A stretch of DNA of 64,000 nt. Source: Candidatus Berkiella cookevillensis (GTDB lineage Bacteria; Pseudomonadota; Gammaproteobacteria; Berkiellales; Berkiellaceae). The stretch lies in contig NZ_LKHV02000001.1 in NCBI RefSeq assembly GCF_001431315.2, positions 1,178,001 to 1,242,000 on the forward strand, read 5' to 3'. This document shows, piece by piece, positions 1-9,169 of the stretch. The translations under genes were made by a program, and so were the position numbers. Below the pieces are notes generated by a model, which made no database searches, had not been told where the DNA came from, and saw only the letters and a list, made by a program, of their open reading frames with translations. Each line of letters starts with the position of its first letter. Position 1 is the first letter of the stretch.

Positions 1-89
1 CTCTAAGCGAGCCTTAAAGCGCGTCAAAATATAGCGAGGCACTTCAACTTGCTTTAAAATGACGCAACGAAAAAAATAATGAGGTTTCC

Positions 90-1188
90 GTGGAGACACA
101 ACCCCTTCAAACCAAAATCAAAGATTTAAGCCAGCGCTTGGAAAAGCTCAGGGGGTATCTTTGACTATGATCAAAAGTGCGATCGATTAGAAGAAATTAC
201 GCGTATGTTAGGCTCTTCTGATATCTGGAATGATCCTGATAAAGCGCAGGCTTTTAATAAGGAACGCGTACAGCTTGAGAAAATAATTGAAAATGTGGAT
301 TTTATTCGCAATGGCTTAAGAGAGTTAAAAGAGCTGTTGGCGATTGCTATTGAAGATGAGGATGAAGATACTTTTCATGAGCTGTGCGAGGAAGCAGAAA
401 AATTAGAAGAAGCTGTGCACAAGCTAGAATTTCAGAGGATGTTTTCCAAAGAAATGGATCCTAATGATTGTTACATTGATTTTCAGGCGGGTAGCGGTGG
501 AACAGAAGCACAAGACTGGGCAGAAATGCTGCTTAGAATGTATCTACGTTGGGGAGAGCGCAAAGGTTTTAAGCTGACCCTACTAGAATGCTCTGCTGGG
601 GAAGTGGCCGGTATTAAGAGTGCTACGGTAAAAGTAGAAGGTGATTATGCTTATGGTTGGTTAAGAACAGAGTCTGGAGTGCATCGTTTGGTGCGTAAAT
701 CACCCTTTGATTCAGGAAATCGTCGCCATACTTCTTTTGCGGCAGTATTTATATCACCACATCTTGATGATGATATTGAGATTGATCTCAATCCTGCAGA
801 TTTGCGAATTGATACCTATCGTGCCAGTGGGGCGGGTGGGCAGCATGTAAACAGAACAGATTCTGCAGTGCGTATAACTCATGTACCGACCAACATCGTT
901 GTACAATGCCAAAGCGATCGATCTCAACACAAAAATAAAGCGCAAGCCTTAAGCCAATTAAAATCTAAATTGTATGAGTTAAAAATGCGAGAGCGCAACC
1001 AAGAGCAACAAGCTATCGAAGACAGCAAATCTTCGATCGGTTGGGGGAGTCAAATTCGCTCTTATGTCTTAGATGATTCTCGTATTAAAGATTTAAGAAC
1101 ACACGTGGAAACCACCAATATTCAAGGTATGTTGGATGGTAACTTATTGGATATGTTTATTTCAGCCAGTTTAAAAAGTGGGATATAA
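90..1188 (+). CDS. prfB: Peptide chain release factor 2 (RF2), programmed +1 frameshift
   Basis: RF2 ends translation at UGA and UAA codons. A short zero-frame segment starts at GTG 90 (SD GAGGT at 81-85) and reads 24 codons to CTT followed by an in-frame TGA at 162-164. Reading then continues in the +1 frame from base 163 to the stop at 1186-1188, giving 365 residues, the usual RF2 length. The release-factor anticodon motif SPF and the catalytic GGQ motif (SGAGGQHVN) are both in the downstream frame. lysS follows after 1 bp, the classic prfB-lysS arrangement. Without the frameshift the downstream frame could only start at ATG 205 and would lack the N-terminal helices. Confidence 0.97.
150..165 (+). 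promoter_or_regulatory. prfB programmed +1 frameshift site
   Basis: The bases AGGGGGTATCTTTGAC contain the SD-like AGGGGG, the slippery CTT and the in-frame TGA followed by C, matching the well-known prfB autoregulatory site. When RF2 is scarce the ribosome pauses at TGA, slips +1 and makes full-length RF2. Confidence 0.96.
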
Positions 1189-1189
1189 A

Positions 1190-2725
1190 ATGACCGAATC
1201 AAATCAAGCGAAAGATCACAGCAATCAAGATGCAAATGAGCCACAAATTTCTCTGAATGAGCAAATGATTGAGCGACGCAATAAATTAAAAGCCTTGAGA
1301 GAACAAGGCAATGCTTATCCCAATGATTTTAAACGAGATGCCTATGCAAAGGATTTGATAGATGCTTTTGGGTCTTTAGAGCATGATGTGTTAGAGCAGG
1401 AAAATAAACAAGTTCACCTAGCAGGTCGCATGATGACCAAGCGACTGATGGGCAAAGCAAGTTTCATTCATTTGCAAGATATGACTGGACAGATTCAAGT
1501 ATATTTAAAACAAAGCGATTTGCCAGAAAATGTGTATGATGCCTTTAAGCATTGGGACTTAGGCGATATTGTGGGGGTGGTAGGTACTGTTTTTAAAACA
1601 AAGACTGGAGAGCTTTCTATTAAAGCCAGTCAAGCACATTTACTTTCAAAATCATTAAGACCTTTGCCAGACAAATATCATGGGCTTGTTGATATTGAAT
1701 CGTGTTATCGCCAACGTTATTTAGATTTGATGACCAATGCACAAACTCAGCAACGATTCCGTATGCGTACTCAACTGATCCAAGGCATACGAAATTTTTT
1801 AAATGAACATCGTTTTATTGAAGTTGAAACCCCAATGATGCACTCCATTGCAGGAGGGGCTGCTGCTAAGCCTTTTAAAACGCATCATAATGCATTGGAT
1901 ATGACTTTATTTTTAAGAATTGCACCAGAGTTATTTTTAAAGAGATTAGTTGTTGGTGGTTTTGAGCGTGTTTATGAAATCAATCGTAACTTTCGTAATG
2001 AAGGATTATCGACAAGGCATAATCCAGAATTTACGATGATTGAATTTTATCAAGCCTATGCAGACTATCATGATATGATGAATTTCACTGAGCAAATGAT
2101 CCGCTATTTGGCTGAAACGGTATTAGGAAAGTCTGAACTTCATTACCAAAATAATATTTTTGATTTAACCAAGCCATTTGAGCGATTGACGGTTAAAGAA
2201 GCTATTTTAAAATATAATCCAGATTTTAAAAGAGAGCACATTGATAATTATGCTGAGCTTTGGAACTATGCAGAAAAATTAGGCGCTCATCTTGAAAAAG
2301 ATTATGGTATTGGTAAAGTACAAATTGAAATCTTTGAAAAAACAGTTGAAACAAAGCTAATTGCTCCAACTTTTATTACGGCTTATCCAACGGAAGTTTC
2401 TCCTTTAGCACGCAAGAATGATTTAGATCCAACGATTTGCGATCGTTTTGAATTTTTTGTCGGCGGAAGAGAGATTGCTAATGGTTTTTCTGAATTAAAT
2501 GATCCAGAAGATCAAGCAGAGCGTTTTAGAGAACAAGTAAAGCGTTTAGAAGCAGGTGATGAAGAAGCAATGCATTATGATGAGGATTATGTAACTGCTT
2601 TGGAGTTTGGTTTACCACCCACCGCAGGTGAAGGGATTGGTATTGATAGATTGGTGATGTTATTTACTGATACGGATTCAATACGGGATGTTATTTTGTT
2701 TCCTCAAATGAGGCCGCAGGCTTAA
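1190..2725 (+). CDS. lysS: Lysyl-tRNA synthetase, class II
   Basis: This enzyme charges tRNA-Lys with lysine. The 511-residue product has the N-terminal OB-fold anticodon domain (about residues 60-170) and the class II core, with motif 2 ([15 protein letters not shown]) and motif 3 ([10 protein letters not shown]). I start it at ATG 1190, one base after the prfB stop. An in-frame GTG at 1178 inside prfB would add only four residues and has no better ribosome-binding site. The length and the opening (MTESNQ) fit LysS. It is probably co-transcribed with prfB and ended by the hairpin at 2757. Confidence 0.97.
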   Translation: MTESNQAKDHSNQDANEPQISLNEQMIERRNKLKALREQGNAYPNDFKRDAYAKDLIDAFGSLEHDVLEQENKQVHLAGRMMTKRLMGKASFIHLQDMTGQIQVYLKQSDLPENVYDAFKHWDLGDIVGVVGTVFKTKTGELSIKASQAHLLSKSLRPLPDKYHGLVDIESCYRQRYLDLMTNAQTQQRFRMRTQLIQGIRNFLNEHRFIEVETPMMHSIAGGAAAKPFKTHHNALDMTLFLRIAPELFLKRLVVGGFERVYEINRNFRNEGLSTRHNPEFTMIEFYQAYADYHDMMNFTEQMIRYLAETVLGKSELHYQNNIFDLTKPFERLTVKEAILKYNPDFKREHIDNYAELWNYAEKLGAHLEKDYGIGKVQIEIFEKTVETKLIAPTFITAYPTEVSPLARKNDLDPTICDRFEFFVGGREIANGFSELNDPEDQAERFREQVKRLEAGDEEAMHYDEDYVTALEFGLPPTAGEGIGIDRLVMLFTDTDSIRDVILFPQMRPQA

Positions 2726-2756
2726 ACTTTGAAGTTCTTGAAGGGTTATTAAAATG

Positions 2757-2780
2757 CGGGACGACACAACGGTCGTCCCG
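2757..2780. repeat. Dispersed palindrome behind lysS, possible terminator
   Basis: A 9-bp stem CGGGACGAC / GTCGTCCCG encloses the loop ACAACG. It lies 30 bp after lysS and between convergent genes, so it may act as a terminator, but only a weak AAAATTCT tail follows. The first 23 bases recur exactly, in inverted orientation, at 40070-40092, so this is a mobile or dispersed element rather than a one-off terminator. Confidence 0.7.
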
Positions 2781-2810
2781 AAAATTCTACATATCTTGTG
2801 ATTTGCCTAT

Positions 2811-3650
2811 TTAACCCAAAAGCTTTCGCGCTAAATCGACAGCCTCTTTTAACTCTGAATAATGATCCAATGATTTTTTAGGATCTAAGCCTAAACGCTT
2901 AAAAGCAGGTAATTCTGCCCTATTTAATTTAGTCAAAGGGTGAGTAGTATCATCAAGTGCATAAATTTTTGCTACCAATAAAGTATCTGCTAAATCAGCT
3001 TTATCTTTTTTAAGATAATAGTCGTAGAGTTCAACAGGGATGGATCTAAGCTCTGGCGCAAATTGCCAAGCTGTCATAATGGCTTGGCTGAGTTTGGCAG
3101 AATGTGTTTCAATAATTTTATCTAAGGTTTGCTCATCCGCTAAGATTTCAGGATGTTTTTCTGCAAAGGATAAAATAGATAATATGCCGATTTCATGTAA
3201 TAACCCCGCTAACATTGCTTGATCAACGGGTAATTTAGCATTTTGTAGCGCAAGTGCGCTGCAAATACAAGCCACGTAAGAACAATGTTCCCATGCTGCA
3301 ATCATTCTTTGGGCAATGAGTTTATTTGAAGTTTTGAACATTTGTTCCAAAGCTAAACCAATGGCTAAATTCCCAACGAAGCCGACACCCATACGTGCGA
3401 TTGCATTATCCAGTCCTTGTATGGGTACTCTACCTCTAACCAGTGGGCTATTTGCCAGTCTTAAAATACGCGCGGTAAGGCCGGGATCTTTTTTAATAAT
3501 TTTGCAGAGATCTTCAACGGTAACACCTGGATCATTGACTACTTCCTGTAGTTCTGTGGCAATTTCTGGCTGAGAAGGTATGGGTAATTTATTAGACTCT
3601 ATTGCTTCCAGTATTTCGTTGTACAGAGCCTGTGTTTTTACTGCCACCAT
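2811..3650 (-). CDS. HDOD domain protein
   Basis: The 279-residue protein is essentially a single HDOD domain, a degenerate HD fold used in bacterial signalling and stress regulation. Typical features are the N-terminal LPIPSQPEIATELQEVV, the segment KKDPGLTARILRLANSP and the downstream LAGLLHEIGILSIL. It lacks the full HD metal set of true phosphohydrolases, as expected. The start ATG has the good SD AAGGAAG. It is convergent with lysS and has no linked output domain. The exact pathway cannot be told from sequence. Confidence 0.88.
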   Translation of the reverse strand: MVAVKTQALYNEILEAIESNKLPIPSQPEIATELQEVVNDPGVTVEDLCKIIKKDPGLTARILRLANSPLVRGRVPIQGLDNAIARMGVGFVGNLAIGLALEQMFKTSNKLIAQRMIAAWEHCSYVACICSALALQNAKLPVDQAMLAGLLHEIGILSILSFAEKHPEILADEQTLDKIIETHSAKLSQAIMTAWQFAPELRSIPVELYDYYLKKDKADLADTLLVAKIYALDDTTHPLTKLNRAELPAFKRLGLDPKKSLDHYSELKEAVDLARKLLG

Positions 3651-3745
3651 GATGTAACTTCCTTTTGCTTCAAATTAATATTCTTTATTATTTGCAACTA
3701 CCCAGGCTGTCTCCTTTGTTTATAGGCTAAGTAGTTTGCTTGTTT

Positions 3746-4813
3746 TTAGGTGTACGTTAAGTTTAGATGATGCAGTTTAGGTCCATCGACTAATTTGAGA
3801 AATAAATTTTCAAAATTTTGATGATCATCTTTGAGTAAAATAAGCATTTCATAACTACCTGCTGCCGTTGGCGATGCAACAATGACATGTCCTACTGCAT
3901 GTGATTGTTCATTTTCACAATAGAGGATCTCGTCGTTGGGTTGTGGGCTGAAAGTGCTGTTTGAAATAAGTGCTCGATGTAAGTGTTTATTCACTTTTCC
4001 TCGATATTGCATTCTCGCAATCACTTCTTGCCCTAGATAGCATCCTTTTTCAAAACTTACCGCATTTAATGTAGGCAGATTCAGATAATGTGGAAAAAAT
4101 AGATCGGCTGTTTCAGAGAAGATCATGGGTATTCCTGCTCTGATCTCAAGCAAGTTCCAGAATTCTGAATTAATGGCGGTAAATTGCGTGTTGCATTTTT
4201 CCCATAATGTAGGAATGGTGTCTAAATGAGCAATAAATAAATATCTAGGCTTATCGCCTCTTATGCGCGCCAATAGGCTGTGTTCTTTATCCAGTGTTGT
4301 ATAATCATTTATGTTGAGTGCTTGAGAGAGATAAGTATTTTCTAGCCAGATGCTTGCATTGTCTCCATAAAGTGTAAACGCAGCAAGATCTTTGGTCTTA
4401 TCACTAATAACGACTTTTGAAAATAAAGCATATTTTTTTAATCGTGTTAATGTGTCTGATAAAGTATTTAGTTGTAATATTAATAAATAGCAGGGTTCAT
4501 CTTCCCAGTAACAATTAAAAATTCTAAAGAAATTTTGAATTTTACCTTTCTCAGAACAATGCGCACCTAAGCGCATTTGAATCGTTTCACCCTCTTTGAA
4601 TTGACAGGTAAATTGGCCTTGTAGAAATTTTTGCGCATCTTGTCCTTTGACTTGAATAAAAGCGAGCGAAGGAAGTGGCATTAGAACCGTTTGTTCTGTG
4701 ACCAATGCATAACTTTGTTCTTGGCTGCACAGAGCAATATTGTGCGCTGAATCATGATTTAAATTCAGTTTATTAACTTTTTTTTCTAAATAATTGGACC
4801 AAAATATTTGCAT
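3746..4813 (-). CDS. ygfZ: YgfZ/GcvT-like folate-binding protein
   Basis: YgfZ helps assemble or repair iron-sulfur clusters in a folate-dependent way. The 355-residue product carries the family signature KGCYLGQEVIAR, with the conserved cysteine, near residue 260, and an N-terminal GcvT-like part containing KFLQGQFTCQF and AHCSEKGKIQNFFRIF. It is divergent from the DUF924 gene, with 84 bp between the two starts. The first 40 residues are poorly conserved in character, so a start further in cannot be excluded. Confidence 0.9.
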   Translation of the reverse strand: MQIFWSNYLEKKVNKLNLNHDSAHNIALCSQEQSYALVTEQTVLMPLPSLAFIQVKGQDAQKFLQGQFTCQFKEGETIQMRLGAHCSEKGKIQNFFRIFNCYWEDEPCYLLILQLNTLSDTLTRLKKYALFSKVVISDKTKDLAAFTLYGDNASIWLENTYLSQALNINDYTTLDKEHSLLARIRGDKPRYLFIAHLDTIPTLWEKCNTQFTAINSEFWNLLEIRAGIPMIFSETADLFFPHYLNLPTLNAVSFEKGCYLGQEVIARMQYRGKVNKHLHRALISNSTFSPQPNDEILYCENEQSHAVGHVIVASPTAAGSYEMLILLKDDHQNFENLFLKLVDGPKLHHLNLTYT

Positions 4814-4897
4814 GAACTAAAAACAACTAGTTAAAGTATATAGAAAAATCATAATATAAAGTAATAGCTAAAACAGCAATAAGTTTTTTAAATAACT

Positions 4898-5503
4898 ATG
4901 CTTGAAATGATCAAACAGATTTTAGATTTCTGGTTTATAGAAGAGGATACTTCAGCTTCTCCTATGTCGCGTGCTTTATGGGATGAAGAGTGTACAGAGT
5001 ATGATTCATTTATAAAACACAAGTTTGAAGGACTGCATTATTTAGCAGTGAAAGGTAAATTAAACAGTTGGCTCAGACAGCCTAAGAGCTGTTTGGCTTT
5101 TATTATTTTGATGCATCAGTTTCCTAAGCGGATGCATCGAGGTTCTCCAACTGCTTATCAATTTGACGGCCTTGCCATTAAAGCAACGGATAGAGGTCGA
5201 GATCGAAAATTAGATAAAGAACTTGATATCATAGAAAAAGTCTTTTTTTATGCCCCTTATATTGATTCCGAAGAACTCACGCATCAACGTCTGAGTCTTG
5301 TTTTATTACAGAAATTAATTGCGGAAGCAAAAGAGAATAATGATAGGTGCATGTCTTATTTGGAAAAATCAAATAGGAGAGCATCAGACAGTTATGTTAT
5401 TATCCAAAACTTTGGTAGGTTTCCAGCGAGAAACGAAATACTTGAGAGAGAGTCTACCCAAGAAGAATTAGTTTTTTTAGGATTGCCGAATAATTTTTGT
5501 TAA
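4898..5503 (+). CDS. DUF924 family protein
   Basis: The 201-residue protein opens with the DUF924 hallmark ILDFWF and has the second family block LIMHQFPKRMHRGSPTAYQFD, which in relatives reads DQFPRN near a Y-x-x-D. The family folds into TPR-like helices, and its biochemical role is unknown. It stands alone between ygfZ (divergent) and a palindromic repeat, about 240 bp before sdhE. Confidence 0.85.
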   Translation: MLEMIKQILDFWFIEEDTSASPMSRALWDEECTEYDSFIKHKFEGLHYLAVKGKLNSWLRQPKSCLAFIILMHQFPKRMHRGSPTAYQFDGLAIKATDRGRDRKLDKELDIIEKVFFYAPYIDSEELTHQRLSLVLLQKLIAEAKENNDRCMSYLEKSNRRASDSYVIIQNFGRFPARNEILERESTQEELVFLGLPNNFC

Positions 5504-5530
5504 AATGGTTGCTTCAATAATTTTTAATAT

Positions 5531-5705
5531 GAGCGAAGCGAATCGAAAATCCCACTTTTTGAAGGGGGACGCGCACTGATAAGTGCGCAAGGGGGATTTA
5601 TGCTGAGAGACTTAAGGTCGTGCAGCTAAATCTCTCTTGCGCTCTGCGCCTTCTCTCTTTACTAAAGAGAGAAGATTGATTCGCTGCGCTCATCGAGAAT
5701 TCTAT
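5531..5705 (-). repeat. Dispersed palindromic repeat, family 1, copy A
   Basis: This copy reads in the opposite orientation to the copies at 22712, 39643, 46371 and 57261. Shared blocks are GAGCGAAGCGAAT, AAAATCCCACTTTTTGAAG, GGGGGACGCGCACTGATAAG and AAGGGGGATTTATGCTG. Several internal inverted repeats are present (for example GCGCACT/AGTGCGC). No open reading frame is found. It fills the space between the DUF924 gene and sdhE. Confidence 0.85.
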
Positions 5706-5745
5706 TAAAAACTCAACTACTCATTTCAATTATGATGATTAATCT

Positions 5746-6009
5746 ATGACTATAAACAAAGAAAGAGAAAAAATTCGTTGGGCATGTAGAAGAGGAATGT
5801 TGGAATGCGATCTTTTTCTCGTACCTTTTTTTGAGCATTGTTATGATAGCTTATGTCCAGAAGAGAAAATCATTTTTGAAAAATTATTGGTTGAAAGCGA
5901 TGCAGAACTTTTTGCTTGGTTAATGCAGACAGAGAGTCCTTCTCATTCAAATTATGATCTTATCCTCGAAAAAATCAGAATTTTCAAAAAATCACAGATT
6001 TCTGCTTAA
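5746..6009 (+). CDS. sdhE: SdhE/YgfY-type flavinylation factor (CptB family)
   Basis: SdhE helps attach FAD covalently to the flavoprotein subunit of succinate dehydrogenase; the family was also described as the CptB antitoxin. The 87-residue length and the motif WACRRGMLECDLFL, containing the family RGxxE element, fit well, as does the acidic helix LLVESDAELFAWL. The gene overlaps the next one by 56 bp in another frame, the usual sdhE-ygfX arrangement. Confidence 0.92.
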   Translation: MTINKEREKIRWACRRGMLECDLFLVPFFEHCYDSLCPEEKIIFEKLLVESDAELFAWLMQTESPSHSNYDLILEKIRIFKKSQISA

Positions 6010-6397
6010 GCCTTCTAAACTGTTATTTTTATACCTGTTTGCTTTAGCATTGGCCACATTACTTTGTTTTTATATTCTTGTACAAGAATATAAAGCCAGC
6101 CTGTTATTAGTGCCAATATGGGGGTTTTATTTTTATTATCTTTTTAAAAAATACGTTTTTCTTTGTCACCCACAGAGCATTATCGCGCTTCAAGCTTTTA
6201 CAGCACGTGAATGGCGCATTGAACTTTGTAATCACAGCCACTATCTAACTTTCGAGAGTAAACCTAGTTTTAGGTGTCGATGGTTTAGCATTCTATATTT
6301 GCGTGTACCTACTCGCAGCCAGCCTTTTATAATTTTTGTTCCAAAAGACAGTATGCCATTAGAAATTTATCAGTTATTATTGTATCAGTTGTCTTAA
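5954..6397 (+). CDS. ygfX: YgfX/CptA-like membrane protein
   Basis: The 147-residue protein has two adjacent hydrophobic segments at about residues 22-65 (LLFLYLFALALATLLCFYIL and LLLVPIWGFYFYYLF), then a basic soluble tail with W and F residues, as in YgfX. Relatives bind SdhE; an effect on FtsZ/MreB has been reported in E. coli. The ATG at 5954 lies inside sdhE, so the pair is translationally coupled. Identification rests on position, size and topology more than on sequence motifs. Confidence 0.75.
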   Translation: MILSSKKSEFSKNHRFLLKPSKLLFLYLFALALATLLCFYILVQEYKASLLLVPIWGFYFYYLFKKYVFLCHPQSIIALQAFTAREWRIELCNHSHYLTFESKPSFRCRWFSILYLRVPTRSQPFIIFVPKDSMPLEIYQLLLYQLS

Positions 6398-6561
6398 TAA
6401 ATTCTTGAGGCAACCGATATAAAAGGTATCTTGGTACGTTTTAGTGTACATGAAGCGTGCATTTACAAGAGTTTGAGATGATTGCCATGGTTGGCTGCCC
6501 AGTTCTACAACGTAACAATTAGCCAAATATAAGTGTGAAAATTATGGGGCAGTATTCCTTA

Positions 6562-7146
6562 ATGAGAAATCGAGACACCCTAGAAAAAGAGCTGATAGAA
6601 TCTGCTCAAAATGGGGATAGGCAGGCGTTTGATTTATTGGTTGAACGCTATCAATTTAAAATCATCAAGTTAGTAAATCGTTATGTAAGAGATCCCGTTG
6701 AAGCAATGGATATTGCACAAGAGTCTTTCATCAAAGCTTATCGTGCAATTGGGAAGTTCAGAGGTGATAGCGCGTTTTATACATGGTTATATAGAATAGC
6801 GATTAATACCGCAAAAAATCATGTAATGAATGTCTCAAGAAAAATTATTGAAACGGATGTTGAATTATTAGATTTGGAACAGACTTTAACGAAAGCTAAC
6901 TTCAGAGATTATACAGCACCTGAGAATGTGCTTCAGGATAATGAAATTAGAGCGGTTATCTTTGATGTTATTCAAAAGCTTCCGAAAGAACTAAGAACCG
7001 CTATTATGTTAAGGGAGTTAGAGGGCTTAAGCTACGAAGAAATTGCAACGATCATGACATGCCCAATTGGCACCGTGCGTTCCAGGATATTTCGAGCACG
7101 TGAAGCCATTGAGAAGAAGGTGAAACCATATTTAAGAGAGGGATAG
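6562..7146 (+). CDS. rpoE: RNA polymerase sigma-E/AlgU-type ECF sigma factor
   Basis: This sigma factor directs the envelope-stress response. Region 2 is FIKAYRAIGKFRGDSAFYTWLYRIAINTAKN (as in E. coli RpoE, given here as two overlapping motifs FRGDSAFYTWLYRIA and IAINTAKNHV), and region 4 contains LRELEGLSYEEIATIM and CPIGTVRSRIFRAREAI. I prefer ATG 6562 (194 residues), because it gives the E. coli-length N-terminus; ATG 6544 and GTG 6535 are in-frame alternatives. rseA begins 5 bp after it and degP follows, matching algU-mucA-mucB-mucD operons but without mucB. Confidence 0.95.
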   Translation: MRNRDTLEKELIESAQNGDRQAFDLLVERYQFKIIKLVNRYVRDPVEAMDIAQESFIKAYRAIGKFRGDSAFYTWLYRIAINTAKNHVMNVSRKIIETDVELLDLEQTLTKANFRDYTAPENVLQDNEIRAVIFDVIQKLPKELRTAIMLRELEGLSYEEIATIMTCPIGTVRSRIFRAREAIEKKVKPYLREG

Positions 7147-7151
7147 GGATC

Positions 7152-7484
7152 ATGGATAAACAGGATAGTAATCATTTATTAACGGAAAATGGTGAACCTG
7201 AAGATATTTTATTGCAAGATAAGCAAAAAATATTACAATTGATTGATGATGAATTGTCCATTGCAGAGGCAAGGATCATCATAGAAAAATTAAAAACCAA
7301 CGATGTACTCAGGAGTTATTGGCGAGCACAGTTGCTCATTTCTTCTGTGCTTAAAGAGGGTAGTAGCGTCGATTGGCTTGCGTCAGATATCACCATTTCC
7401 AAACATCAACAGCAAACAGAAATCATTATTAATAAAAACCCATCATCCGAGAATTATACAGAGAAAAAGTCGGGCACATCCTGA
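7152..7484 (+). CDS. rseA: RseA/MucA-type anti-sigma factor, N-terminal part (apparently frameshifted)
   Basis: The 110-residue product matches the cytoplasmic sigma-binding domain of RseA: ILQLIDDELSIAEARIIIEKL, then a WRAQLLISSVLKEG element typical of the family. It stops before any membrane segment. The missing transmembrane part is found directly downstream in the +1 frame (7485-7623). A run of five A at about 7463-7467 is the obvious place for the slip: removing one A joins the two frames. As it stands, the anti-sigma would be soluble and cut off from periplasmic signals. It could be a true mutation, slippage in the A-run or a sequencing error. Confidence 0.8.
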   Translation: MDKQDSNHLLTENGEPEDILLQDKQKILQLIDDELSIAEARIIIEKLKTNDVLRSYWRAQLLISSVLKEGSSVDWLASDITISKHQQQTEIIINKNPSSENYTEKKSGTS

Positions 7485-7623
7485 CTTAGAATACGTGTGT
7501 CCGCACCTATATTTTCTCCTTTCCTGTGGATTTATTGTCTTTTGGTTGTTAACTAACAAATGGTACAATGATTTATTCCTTAGAAATTTATGCTCAAAGC
7601 ATAATGAATTAGGGACTGTTTAA
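7485..7623 (+). pseudogene. Out-of-frame C-terminal part of rseA with membrane segment
   Basis: In the +1 frame relative to rseA the bases encode RAHPDLEYVCP followed by the hydrophobic LYFLLSCGFIVFWLL and a short polar tail ending at TAA 7621-7623. A single membrane span at this place is what an RseA/MucA protein should have. No start codon with a ribosome-binding site is seen for independent translation. The tail is very short compared with the periplasmic domain of RseA. Confidence 0.6.
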
Positions 7624-7690
7624 AGCAAATCTAAACTATCCCTAAACCAATGCGAGAGCATGAAATACCACAAGTAGTTAGGAGTGGTAT

Positions 7691-9139
7691 ATGCTAAAAG
7701 CAATTCCGTATTTTCCACGCGTATTCATCCATTCCGTCATGCTTACTTTCATTATTTTTCTGTTTGGTGCCCATTCTCGATCTTTTGCTGATAACAATAC
7801 TTTACCTGATTTTACAACGGTGGTTGATCAAGTCGGTGATTCTGTTGTGAATATTATTACCATCAAAAGAGAAGGCACAAAATTAATCCCTGATGAGTTG
7901 CGTGATGATATTGAAAATACGCCTTTAATGGGCGTATTAAGAGAGATGTTTGGCAGCCAATTAGATGAAAAACTATCAGGCAAGACACCTGGTTTAGGAT
8001 CAGGTAGCGTTGTTTCTAAAGATGGTTACATTATTACGAATTTGCACGTTGTAGAAGGTACCGATGAAATTTATGTTCGCTTACATGACAGTAGAGAATA
8101 TGTAGCAAAAATAATTGGCAAAGACACTGGTACTGATTTGGCACTTATTAAAATAGAAGCAGATGATTTAACGCCTTTAGTTTATGCCCCTGAAGAAAAC
8201 ATTAAAGTTGGGCAATGGGTCTTAGCCATTGGATCTCCCTATGGGTTTGAACACACGGTGACTGCTGGAATTATCAGCGCGACTGGACGAAGCTTAGGGG
8301 CAGAGCGGTATGTGCCTTTTATTCAGACAGATGTTGCGATAAATCCCGGGAACTCTGGAGGGGGGTTATTCAATCTAAAGGGTGAACTGGTTGGTATTAA
8401 TTCTCAAATTATCAGTGAATCAGGTGGCTATGCAGGATTATCTTTTGCTGTACCAAGCCAGGTTATTCGATCAGTCATTGAGCAGCTAAAAACAACAGGT
8501 ACGGTTGCAAGAGGATGGATGGGGCTTGCTTTTCAAGACTTAAATCGTGATTTAGCTACATCTTTTGGCATTAAGAAGGTGCAGGGAGCGTTGATATCAA
8601 AGGTTATTACAGGCAGCCCTGCTGAAATTGCAGGTCTTAAATTAGGAGATGTCATTATCAAGTTTAATGGCAATGAAGTAAAAAAGGCAACAGATCTTCC
8701 ACCGATGGTTGGGCTTATCCCTATTGATACATCGGTCGATATGATTGTGATTCGCAATAGTAAAGAAATGCAGTTGTCTTTAAAGATTAAAACTTATCAG
8801 CAACAGGTCATTCAAGCAAATTACTCTGAAATGATAATACCACAACAAGATTTAAAGAAGAGTATAAGCCAAGGAATACTGGTAAGAAATCTAGAAGATT
8901 ATGAAAAAAGAAGTTTAGAAATGAATCAGAAAGGTGTGATTGTTGTGAGAGTTACTGATCAAGAATGGGCTGAAGCAGGTATTCGCAGTGGAGATGTGAT
9001 TCTTAGCTTGAATCATCAAAATGTTGAGGATACCGATAGATTTTATAATCTATTGATAAAGTCAGACGCAAAAATTATTCCAGTGTTAGTGACACGCCCA
9101 GGAGAAATTCAGAGGTTTATTCCGGTTAAGCGTAGATAA
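7691..9139 (+). CDS. degP: Periplasmic serine protease DegP/MucD (HtrA family)
   Basis: HtrA proteases degrade or refold damaged envelope proteins. The 482-residue protein has an N-terminal signal peptide (SVMLTFIIFLFGAHSRSFA), a trypsin-like domain with triad H119 (TNLHVVEG), D149 (GTDLALI) and S222 (NPGNSGGG), and two PDZ domains at about 275-370 and 390-480. SD TTAGGAG precedes ATG 7691. Its position after rpoE-rseA corresponds to mucD in the algU operon; rseB/mucB is absent. The kinase gene follows after 30 bp. Confidence 0.95.
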   Translation: MLKAIPYFPRVFIHSVMLTFIIFLFGAHSRSFADNNTLPDFTTVVDQVGDSVVNIITIKREGTKLIPDELRDDIENTPLMGVLREMFGSQLDEKLSGKTPGLGSGSVVSKDGYIITNLHVVEGTDEIYVRLHDSREYVAKIIGKDTGTDLALIKIEADDLTPLVYAPEENIKVGQWVLAIGSPYGFEHTVTAGIISATGRSLGAERYVPFIQTDVAINPGNSGGGLFNLKGELVGINSQIISESGGYAGLSFAVPSQVIRSVIEQLKTTGTVARGWMGLAFQDLNRDLATSFGIKKVQGALISKVITGSPAEIAGLKLGDVIIKFNGNEVKKATDLPPMVGLIPIDTSVDMIVIRNSKEMQLSLKIKTYQQQVIQANYSEMIIPQQDLKKSISQGILVRNLEDYEKRSLEMNQKGVIVVRVTDQEWAEAGIRSGDVILSLNHQNVEDTDRFYNLLIKSDAKIIPVLVTRPGEIQRFIPVKRR

Positions 9140-9169
9140 ATAACAAAATGCTAAGTTGAGGGTACAAAA

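Noticed and set aside
1-89. Sequence before prfB
   Set aside because: Small inverted arms (GCGTCA / TGACGC) are present, but it is too short to tell a repeat from the end of an upstream gene; nothing is called.
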